This document shows, piece after piece, positions 7,124 through 12,394 of a DNA stretch of 12,394 bases (positions within the stretch are counted from its first letter, which is position 1; the number at the start of each line of letters is the position of its first letter). Below the pieces are notes generated by a model that saw nothing but the letters and a program-made list of their open reading frames with translations, did no database searches and had not been told where the DNA came from. Made by a program: the position numbers and the translations under genes. The stretch is from Candidatus Bipolaricaulota bacterium (lineage in GTDB: Bacteria; Bipolaricaulota; Bipolaricaulia; Bipolaricaulales; Bipolaricaulaceae). The stretch is from contig JAGGWU010000122.1 in assembly GCA_021163465.1 (NCBI GenBank), positions 1 through 12,394 of the forward strand. The letters run 5' to 3'.

Positions 7124-7957
7124 TTATTGCTTCACGGCCCCGAGCACCATGCCCTTCACCAGGTATCGATGGGTGAAGAGGAACGCTAACATTGGCGGGA
7201 TTAGGTAAATTAGGCCTATTGCGCACATCACCCCATAATCGACGGAAACATAACCCCAAGAGGTGGCCTCGATGCTCGCCTTGTACAACCCCATGGAGAT
7301 CGGATAAAGCTCCTCCGAGCTCAACATGATCAAACAGGTGGTGAAATCCCCCCAGCCGGCGACGAACGACATGAGCCCTATGACCGCAAGCCCAGGCCCA
7401 CAAAGGGGAAGGATAACCCTCCAGATGGTTGTCCACCGGCTCGCGCCATCGACCCATGCCGCCTCCTCTAGCTCGATGGGGATCGATGCAATGAACTCCT
7501 TCGTCACCCAGATGCCCATGGGTATTTGCCGTGCCGCGATCACCAAGGCAACCCCTATGAGGGTGTTATGCAGGTGGAGGAACCGGGCCAAGGAGAAGGT
7601 AGGGAGCATCACCGCGCTTAAGGGGATCGTCATCGAGAGAACCAACAGGAAAAGGGAAAGGGTTTTGCCCCGGAACTCGAACCGGGCGAAAGGGTAGGCG
7701 GCGAGGAAGGAGCCCCCGACGGCCATCAACGCGGTAGTGAGGGCGATGAAGAGGGAGTTCCGCACCCACCTGGCCGTCTCCCCGGTGAACACCCTGGGGA
7801 AGTTCCCCAAGGTAAAGTCCTTGAACTCTACCCACACCGAGGGATTTTCCCTGAAGGCCGAGGTGAAGAGCCAGGTCAGGGGGGAGAGGAAATAGGCGAC
7901 GATGGCCAGGAACACCAGATGGTTCAGGGCCACCCCCAACCACCTGCGCAGCCTCAT
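7124..7957 (-). CDS. Sugar ABC transporter permease, MalG-like (CUT1)
   Basis: This 277-residue inner-membrane subunit has six predicted helices. The first is NHLVFLAIVAYFLSPLTWLF, followed by the typical periplasmic TLGNFPRVF segment and WVRNSLFIALTTALMAVGGS. The EAA loop EEAAWVDGASRWTTIWRVIL at about residues 182-201 is the ATPase contact. The gene ends in the MalG-style YLVKGMVLGAVKQ, where the family commonly reads RYLVRGLTAGAVKG. The ATG at 7957 overlaps the stop of the upstream permease by four bases (ATGA), which implies translational coupling. GGAGG lies five bases before it. A longer open frame reaching 8377 is only the shadow of the neighbouring gene. A 38-base gap separates it from the mannosidase start. 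Confidence 0.94.
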   Translation of the reverse strand: MRLRRWLGVALNHLVFLAIVAYFLSPLTWLFTSAFRENPSVWVEFKDFTLGNFPRVFTGETARWVRNSLFIALTTALMAVGGSFLAAYPFARFEFRGKTLSLFLLVLSMTIPLSAVMLPTFSLARFLHLHNTLIGVALVIAARQIPMGIWVTKEFIASIPIELEEAAWVDGASRWTTIWRVILPLCGPGLAVIGLMSFVAGWGDFTTCLIMLSSEELYPISMGLYKASIEATSWGYVSVDYGVMCAIGLIYLIPPMLAFLFTHRYLVKGMVLGAVKQ

Positions 7958-8838
7958 GCCCTCCTCCCCAGCAAGCGGTGGTAGACCAAGGCCAAGAAGA
8001 GGGTGATGAAGAGGATCCCGATGGAGACGGTGGTGCCGTAAGCGATCTCGAAGTACTTGAACCCGGTTTTGTAAGCGTAGATCGTCATCAGCTCGGTCCT
8101 GTGCCCCGGCCCTCCCCCGGTCATCATAAACGGGAGCCCGAAGACGCCATAGGTCCAGATGGTGATGAGAAGAACGTTTACGAAGATAGGACGCCGGAGA
8201 AGCGGGAGGACTACATACCGGAACTTCTGCCACGGCGAGGCTCCGTCTACCTCGGCGGCCTCCTCCACTTCCCGGGGGATAGACTCCAGGGCGGCCTTGA
8301 AGAGCATCATGGACCAGCCGGTGCCCCACCAGATGTTGGCGAGGATGATGGAGAGCATCCCGTAGCGGACCATCCAATACACCGGCCCCAAGCCGAAAAG
8401 TTTGAGGATCTGGTTAAGGACACCGTTGTAATCCAGAAAACTGATCCAACACCATCCGATCAGGGTCTCGGGGGTCACCCAGGCGAGCCAGCAGAGGGCC
8501 GTGGCAAGACGCCCTGTAATTTTCACCTTCGGCCAGATCCTCCTCCGCTCGGAGGTCAACACCGCAAGCAAGAGCCCCAGCCCAGCCTGGCCCACGATCG
8601 CGGAACCCGAAACGAAGATGAACGAGCGGTAAACGGAGCCCCAGAAGCGGGGATCCCTCATCAGCCGGTGATAGTTGGCCAGGCCGACGAACTGGGGGTT
8701 CTTCGCCGCCGGGCCGGTCAGGGCCTCGTTGGTGAAGGTGAGGCGGATCCCCCATAAGGCCGGCCCCAACATGAAGACCGCCCACAGGACGAAGGCCGGC
8801 ACAAGAAGGATCGCCAAGGAGCCGAGCCTCTTCCTCAT
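7954..8838 (-). CDS. Sugar ABC transporter permease, MalF-like (CUT1)
   Basis: The 294-residue protein begins MRKRLGSLAILLVPAFVLWA, a normal start for this family. The motif FVGLANYHRLMRDPRFWGSV follows in the periplasmic loop. The EAA loop is EEAAEVDGASPWQKFRYVVL followed by PLLRRPIFVNVLL. The end, LFITLFLALVYHRLL, is the last helix. The start was set at ATG 8838. The frame is open to 8889, but those 17 codons would be read through the terminator hairpin. No Shine-Dalgarno precedes 8838. Instead TATAAT lies exactly 12 to 7 bases upstream of the A, the arrangement of a leaderless gene. It partners the MalG-like subunit by a four-base overlap. No MsmX/MalK-type ATPase is encoded in the window. 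Confidence 0.93.
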   Translation of the reverse strand: MRKRLGSLAILLVPAFVLWAVFMLGPALWGIRLTFTNEALTGPAAKNPQFVGLANYHRLMRDPRFWGSVYRSFIFVSGSAIVGQAGLGLLLAVLTSERRRIWPKVKITGRLATALCWLAWVTPETLIGWCWISFLDYNGVLNQILKLFGLGPVYWMVRYGMLSIILANIWWGTGWSMMLFKAALESIPREVEEAAEVDGASPWQKFRYVVLPLLRRPIFVNVLLITIWTYGVFGLPFMMTGGGPGHRTELMTIYAYKTGFKYFEIAYGTTVSIGILFITLFLALVYHRLLGRRA

Positions 8839-8850
8839 CGGAGAATTATA
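8839..8850 (-). promoter_or_regulatory. Candidate leaderless promoter (-10 element) of the MalF-like gene
   Basis: On the minus strand the bases before the ATG are TATAAT (8850-8845) then TCTCCG (8844-8839). A polymerase using this -10 box would start at or next to the A of the ATG, giving a leaderless message. There is no matching -35 hexamer, because the position is filled by the terminator stem. The TATAAT also forms the end of the terminator's T-rich tail, so it may be only that. Confidence 0.4.
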
Positions 8851-8881
8851 AAAAGGGGCGCGCCCGAAGGACGCGCCCCTT
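8850..8881 (-). terminator. Intrinsic terminator between the sugar SBP and permease genes
   Basis: On the minus strand AAGGGGCGCG (8881-8872) pairs perfectly with CGCGCCCCTT (8862-8853). The loop contains CC-TTCG-GG, so the stem continues after one unpaired T and is capped by a very stable UUCG tetraloop. Five Ts follow (8854-8850). It begins 15 bases after the SBP stop codon. It looks like a complete Rho-independent terminator inside an operon, so the downstream permeases and mannosidase depend on read-through or a separate promoter. Confidence 0.88.
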
Positions 8882-8896
8882 GTTCCCACAGGGGGT

Positions 8897-10318
8897 TTAA
8901 GGTAGCTCGATCACGTTCTCGGCCCCGACCGTCGCCTCGAGCTCCGCTGCGTACCACTCGAGCACGGCCTCGGGCTTCTCCCCGAGCAGGATCTTTTCGG
9001 TGGCCTCTTGGACCAGATCGGAAACCTTGGGGTACTCCGTCAAGCCCGGCCGCACGGTGGTCAGCGGCACGAGCTCCGTGGCGCAGAAGATGTCGTATGG
9101 GGTTGCGAGCTTTTGATAAACCGGATCCTCGGTCAGATCCCATCGGGCCGGCAGCCGGATCGACCCGGGAACATCGATCCTGCTGGCGAGCATCTCGCCC
9201 TTGGAGTGGACGAACTTGAGGAACTCAAAGGCGATGTCCGGGTGCTCGGTGGCCGCGTTGATCACCATGCCCCAGCCGCCCGAGATCGTCACGAAGTCCT
9301 GGCCGCGGATCCCGGCCCCCGGCTCCTTGGCCGGCATCTTACAGTAAGCGAGGACCGCGTCCCTGCCGGGAGGCTCGGGGATGTAGCGCTCGTGCTCGGG
9401 GTTGGCGGTGTCGTACCAGACGCCGTCCCAGGTGACCAACATGGCCAGGGCGGGTTCATTCGGCCTCTGGCCGACGTTGGAAAGATAAAGATGGATCTTG
9501 TCCACAGGGGCTCCGGCCATCCAGAACTCGGGCTCCACGGAGAGCTTCTCTTCGATGTAGATCTTGTGGTAGAACTTCAGGGTATCGAGCAGGGCGGAGC
9601 TTTTGGCCACCCATTTGCCGCTTGCGGCGTCATAAAGCCTCCCTCCCGCGCCGAGGAGCAGCATGTAGAAGCCCTGCATGGTGGTGGCCTCGCCGCCCAG
9701 GATCCCAGCCTTGAAGGCGACGGGGATCACATCGGAGACCCCGAGGGCCTTGGCGATCTCGGCCCTCTTGGCCTTGATGGTCCGCGCGGCCTCGAGGATG
9801 TCGTCCCAGGAAGTGGGCTGCCACGGCACGGGTAGCCCTGCCAGCTCGAAGATGTCCTTGCGGTAGTACATCGGCCGGACGTCGGTGTCGCGGTTGAGGC
9901 CCCAGACCTTCCCCTGGAAGGTGATCGCGTCCTTGGCGGCCGGCACCCAGAACTTCCACTCGGGCCATTTCTCCACGTAGGGGGTGAGATCAAGGAGGTA
10001 GCCCGCCAGGGCATCGGCGGGGATATAGAAGGTATCGTCGGCGAAGATATCGGCGTGGGTCCCTGCGGCCAGACGTAACAATGTGGCCTCACGATACGGA
10101 TCATCCGGTGCTGGAAGCTCCATGACCTCGATCTCCACCGGGGTACCCCGGGCCTCCATGTAGCGCTCGAAGGCGGGAATGTACCAGTTGAGGAAACGCG
10201 GGTAATCCGTGAACCAAGTGGGATACGCGAAGGAGAGGACGACCTTCTCCTGTGCCAAAGCCCCTAAGCCGAAGACCATAATCCCAAGGACCAACGCTAC
10301 CTTAAACCACTTGTACAC
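8897..10318 (-). CDS. Sugar ABC transporter substrate-binding protein (CUT1, family 1)
   Basis: The 473-residue protein has a signal peptide of about 22 residues (KWFK, hydrophobic LVLGIMVFGLGALA, then QEK) and no lipobox, so it should be free in the periplasm. Family 1 marks are LRLAAGTHADIFADDTFYIP, DLTPYVEKW, the segment QGKVWGLNRDTDVRPMYYRK followed by DIFELAGL, and SWDDILEAARTIK. A late GGWGMVINAATEHPDIAFEF with LKFVHSKG completes the pattern. It is somewhat longer than the usual 410-440 residues. The start codon is GTG (10318-10316), six bases after the LacI stop, with AAAGGGGTGAT overlapping that stop as ribosome site. An ATG seven bases earlier is out of frame. The neighbouring GH38 gene suggests an alpha-mannoside or manno-oligosaccharide ligand, which is inference. 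Confidence 0.93.
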   Translation of the reverse strand: MYKWFKVALVLGIMVFGLGALAQEKVVLSFAYPTWFTDYPRFLNWYIPAFERYMEARGTPVEIEVMELPAPDDPYREATLLRLAAGTHADIFADDTFYIPADALAGYLLDLTPYVEKWPEWKFWVPAAKDAITFQGKVWGLNRDTDVRPMYYRKDIFELAGLPVPWQPTSWDDILEAARTIKAKRAEIAKALGVSDVIPVAFKAGILGGEATTMQGFYMLLLGAGGRLYDAASGKWVAKSSALLDTLKFYHKIYIEEKLSVEPEFWMAGAPVDKIHLYLSNVGQRPNEPALAMLVTWDGVWYDTANPEHERYIPEPPGRDAVLAYCKMPAKEPGAGIRGQDFVTISGGWGMVINAATEHPDIAFEFLKFVHSKGEMLASRIDVPGSIRLPARWDLTEDPVYQKLATPYDIFCATELVPLTTVRPGLTEYPKVSDLVQEATEKILLGEKPEAVLEWYAAELEATVGAENVIELP

Positions 10319-10324
10319 CTCGCA

Positions 10325-11404
10325 TCACCCCTTTCCGGATTTCTTTTGTGGGGCTCCCTGTTCCTTTTCGTTCCCACCTCCCTTCCCGTAATTGCATCCA
10401 CAGGATTCCCTGATGATCAGGCTAGCCTCAACATAGATCCCTTTTTCCCTAACCACTCCGTCCTCGATCATCTGGATCAGGAGCTCCATCGCTCGGCGTC
10501 CCAACTCCCTTTCGTGGAGATCTACGGTGGTAAGGGAGGGCATGAAATGCCTGGCGAGCTCACTTTCATTGACACAAACCACCGAGATATCCCGGGGGAC
10601 CTTGATGCCCATCTCCTTCAAGGCGCGGATCGCGCCCACAGCTTGGACATCCGTGGCGGCCAGGAGGGCGGTGAAGCGGATCTTCGGGAAATTCTCCTTG
10701 ACGACTCGGCAGGCATCTTCTTCCACGATCTCCGAGCGCCAGACCAACTCCCTGGAATAGGGGACCCCTGCCTCTTCCAGGGCTTTCCTGTAGCCCAAAA
10801 GCCTATCCTGGCAAAAGGTGAACCTGTCCGGGCCGGAGATGAACGCGATCCGTTTGTGGCCATGCTCGATGAGGTGTCGGGTCGCCATCCAACCAACGGC
10901 CTGATTATCGTTGTCCACGAAAGGGGCTTTTCCCACGGGGCGACCGATGACCACGAAGGGCACGCGGTACCTCCTTATCTCCTCGAGATATGGTGAGGTA
11001 AAGGTGGGGTTGGTGATCACCAAGCCGTCCACCGCGCGGGATCGAACTAGGGACTTTATTTGCAGGGCCGCTTCATCATCCGATTCGGCGATATAGAGGG
11101 AAAGGACATACCCTTTGCGCTGGGCGATATGGTGGAGGCCACGGAAGAGCTTCATGAAGAAGCTCGCCGACGAGAACAGATGTTCCAAAGAGATGGGGGC
11201 GATGAGGCCGATGGTACGGGTACGGCCATCCGCCAAGTTCTTGGCAGCGGTGTGGGGATGATAATCGAGTTCCAATGCGGCCCTGAGCACACGGGCCCGG
11301 GTCTCGGCGCTGACTCCGGGTTTGCCGTTCAAGGCGAGCGAAGCGGTTGAGACAGAGACACCGGCCCTTTTTGCTACATCTCGAATAGTAGCCCCCCGTA
11401 TCAT
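10325..11404 (-). CDS. LacI-family transcriptional regulator
   Basis: The 359-residue protein starts with a LacI helix-turn-helix: TIRDVAKRAGVSVSTASLAL at about residues 6-25, then NGKPGVSAETRARVL and the hinge region LDYHPHTAAKNLADG. A periplasmic-binding-protein-like effector domain follows (RTIGLIAP, IEHGHKRIAFISGPDRF, LLAATDVQAVGAIRALKEMG, LTTVDLHERELGRRAMELL). The IIRESCGC end is typical, but about 20 extra residues rich in G, K, E and Q trail after it. It is the first gene of the sugar operon and should repress it, releasing on a sugar effector. Two operator-like sites lie directly upstream. The ATG at 11404 has no clear Shine-Dalgarno, and the predicted leader is only about eight bases. 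Confidence 0.95.
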   Translation of the reverse strand: MIRGATIRDVAKRAGVSVSTASLALNGKPGVSAETRARVLRAALELDYHPHTAAKNLADGRTRTIGLIAPISLEHLFSSASFFMKLFRGLHHIAQRKGYVLSLYIAESDDEAALQIKSLVRSRAVDGLVITNPTFTSPYLEEIRRYRVPFVVIGRPVGKAPFVDNDNQAVGWMATRHLIEHGHKRIAFISGPDRFTFCQDRLLGYRKALEEAGVPYSRELVWRSEIVEEDACRVVKENFPKIRFTALLAATDVQAVGAIRALKEMGIKVPRDISVVCVNESELARHFMPSLTTVDLHERELGRRAMELLIQMIEDGVVREKGIYVEASLIIRESCGCNYGKGGGNEKEQGAPQKKSGKG

Positions 11405-11417
11405 TCGAACCGTTTTA
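11405..11417. promoter_or_regulatory. Second LacI-type operator-like site
   Basis: TCGAACCG (11405-11412) repeats exactly the first eight bases of the palindromic site at 11470. The other half (TTTTA) is degenerate. It covers the predicted transcription start and touches the -10 box of the LacI promoter, so binding would block initiation. The centre is 65 bp from that of the palindrome. Confidence 0.45.
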
Positions 11418-11447
11418 TACTATAAAGCCTTGTAAGAGTTAAGTCAA
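11412..11447 (-). promoter_or_regulatory. Promoter of the lacI-SBP operon
   Basis: On the minus strand TTGACT (11447-11442) and TATAGT (11424-11419) are 17 bp apart, close to the sigma70 consensus. Transcription would begin near 11412, so the LacI-family message would have a leader of about eight bases. Confidence 0.75.
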
Positions 11448-11470
11448 GGGGAATAGTGCGCGGATTATGT

Positions 11471-11482
11471 CGAACCGGTTCG
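11471..11482. promoter_or_regulatory. LacI-family operator: perfect 12-bp palindrome
   Basis: CGAACCGGTTCG is a perfect palindrome with a central CG, the form of many LacI/GalR-family operators. It lies about 60 to 70 bp upstream of the predicted start of the LacI-type gene and about 50 bp before tilS. The neighbouring regulator probably binds it, in concert with the related site at 11405. Confidence 0.65.
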
Positions 11483-11532
11483 CATCCCGCGTCCGTGAAG
11501 GCCGATCTCCCCCGGGCTACCATGGGCGCGGC

Positions 11533-12394
11533 ATGGAAACCTTCTCGCGGGTGCGGGAGGAAGTGAAGCGACGCCGGTTGCTCGCCCCCGGAGATCACGT
11601 GCTGGTGGCGGTCTCGGGCGGGCCGGACTCCATGTGCCTCCTCTATTGCCTCTGGTGGCTCAGGCGCGACTACGGACTCAAGCTTACCATCGCCCACCTA
11701 GACCACGGGATCCGGCCGGACACCGAAAAGGACCTGGAAGCGGTGCGGTGGGCCGCCGAGGACTTGGGCCTCCCCCTCGTGTACGAGCGCCGCGATGTCC
11801 CCGCCTTCGCCAAGGAAAGGAAGCTGAACCTGGAGGAAGCGGCGCGGATAGTGCGGCGGGAGTTCCTGGAGCGGGCCGCAAAAGACGCCGGGGCCGAAAA
11901 GATCGCCCTGGGCCACACCCGCACCGACCTTGCGGAGACGGTGTTGATGCACATCCTGCGCGGCGCCGGCCCCGGGGGGTTGCGGGGGATCCTCTTCTCC
12001 GCCCCGCCCTACATCCGCCCCCTCCTCTGCGTCTCCCGGCGGGAAACGGAGGAGTTCTGCCGGGCCCACGACATTCCCTACGTGGTGGATCCCACGAACC
12101 TGGATACGCGTTACCTGCGCAACTCTATACGGTTGGAGCTCTTGCCCCATTTGAAAAAATTCGCGCCGGATCCCGAGGGGGCGCTGGCGCGGTCGGCGGA
12201 GCTCTGGGCCGAGGCCGAGGAATCCCTGGAGTGGGCCGCCGCCCGGGCCCTGGGAGAGGTCAGGTTGGATCAGGATGCCCTCTCGGTAAAAGGGCTCCTT
12301 GAGCTTCCACGGGGCCTGAGATCACTGGTCATCAGGAGGATGGCCGCAGAGGCCTTGGGCACAGAGAGGGGCATCGACCGCGTTCATATCGAAC
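11533..12394 (+). CDS. tilS: tRNA(Ile)-lysidine synthetase, N-terminal part
   Basis: The gene runs off the right edge with 287 codons visible. TilS changes the wobble cytidine of tRNA-Ile(CAU) to lysidine using ATP and lysine, so that AUA is read as isoleucine. The PP-loop ATP site is VAVSGGPDSM, with SGGPDS at residues 28-33. Then come IAHLDHGIRPD at about 53-63, LNLEEAARIVRREFL, GHTRTDLAETVLMHILRGAG and DPTNLDTRYLRNSIRLELLP, all family signatures in the right order. No frameshift is seen. The start was placed at ATG 11533 because METFSRVREEVKRRRLLAPG matches the usual TilS N-terminus. The ATG at 11522 is out of frame and no earlier in-frame start was found. The Shine-Dalgarno is poor. It is divergent from the LacI-type gene and probably unrelated to it. 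Confidence 0.93.
   Translation, partial: METFSRVREEVKRRRLLAPGDHVLVAVSGGPDSMCLLYCLWWLRRDYGLKLTIAHLDHGIRPDTEKDLEAVRWAAEDLGLPLVYERRDVPAFAKERKLNLEEAARIVRREFLERAAKDAGAEKIALGHTRTDLAETVLMHILRGAGPGGLRGILFSAPPYIRPLLCVSRRETEEFCRAHDIPYVVDPTNLDTRYLRNSIRLELLPHLKKFAPDPEGALARSAELWAEAEESLEWAAARALGEVRLDQDALSVKGLLELPRGLRSLVIRRMAAEALGTERGIDRVHIE

Noticed and set aside
7086..7457. Upstream extension of the mannosidase to a start at 7457
   Set aside because: It would overlap the MalG-like gene in another frame. GH38 proteins begin just before the HTHWD motif, and AAGGGAG precedes the ATG at 7085.
7677..7685. TCGAACCGG resembling the LacI-type operator inside the MalG-like gene
   Set aside because: It is half a palindrome only, and lies in codons for a conserved segment; chance occurrence in GC-rich DNA explains it.
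8839..8889. Seventeen-codon N-terminal extension of the MalF-like permease
   Set aside because: Those codons are the terminator stem, loop and tail, and MRKRLGSLAIL is a normal family start.
11634..12302. 222-codon plus-strand frame
   Set aside because: It is an out-of-frame reading of tilS; the true frame from 11533 carries SGGPDS and the other TilS motifs without interruption.

Overview
This is a GC-rich bacterial window with short intergenic gaps. It holds two ABC importer operons, the head of a PLP enzyme gene and the head of tilS. Neither solute-binding protein has a lipobox; both have type I signal peptides, which suggests a diderm with soluble periplasmic binding proteins. The mixture recalls deep-branching, possibly thermophilic lineages such as Thermotogota or Bipolaricaulota. 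That placement is a weak inference; no marker gene here fixes it.

Layout. Bases 1-410 (minus) are the N-terminal part of a fold-type-II PLP enzyme. A divergent intergenic region (411-590) carries a good sigma70-type promoter, a 23-bp dyad overlapping its -35 box and an isolated near-perfect Shine-Dalgarno sequence. Bases 591-4002 (plus) encode a family 5 (Dpp/Opp-type) substrate-binding protein and two permeases, with a long GC-rich hairpin between the binding protein and the first permease. Bases 4003-4445 form a convergent gap: a hairpin-rich stretch without a credible gene, then a fragment resembling the beta-helix end of serine O-acetyltransferase.

Bases 4446-11404 (minus) form a carbohydrate locus. 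In transcription order it runs LacI-family regulator, CUT1-type sugar-binding protein, two MalF/MalG-type permeases and a GH38 alpha-mannosidase. The likely logic is that an alpha-mannoside is imported intact, cleaved in the cytoplasm by the GH38 enzyme, and sensed by the LacI protein. A strong intrinsic terminator lies between the binding-protein gene and the first permease. It is followed at once by a TATAAT placed exactly where a leaderless promoter for the permease would need it. Upstream of the LacI gene, a perfect 12-bp palindrome and a second half-similar site 65 bp away look like a looping pair of operators. Bases 11533-12394 (plus) are the first 287 codons of tilS.

Neither importer encodes its ATPase here, so both probably use ATPases encoded elsewhere. 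Both operons place a stem-loop between binding protein and permeases, a common way to make more binding protein than membrane subunits. I see no rRNA, tRNA, CRISPR array or complete mobile element. The most interesting points are the terminator plus leaderless promoter, the paired LacI operators and the decayed convergent gap.
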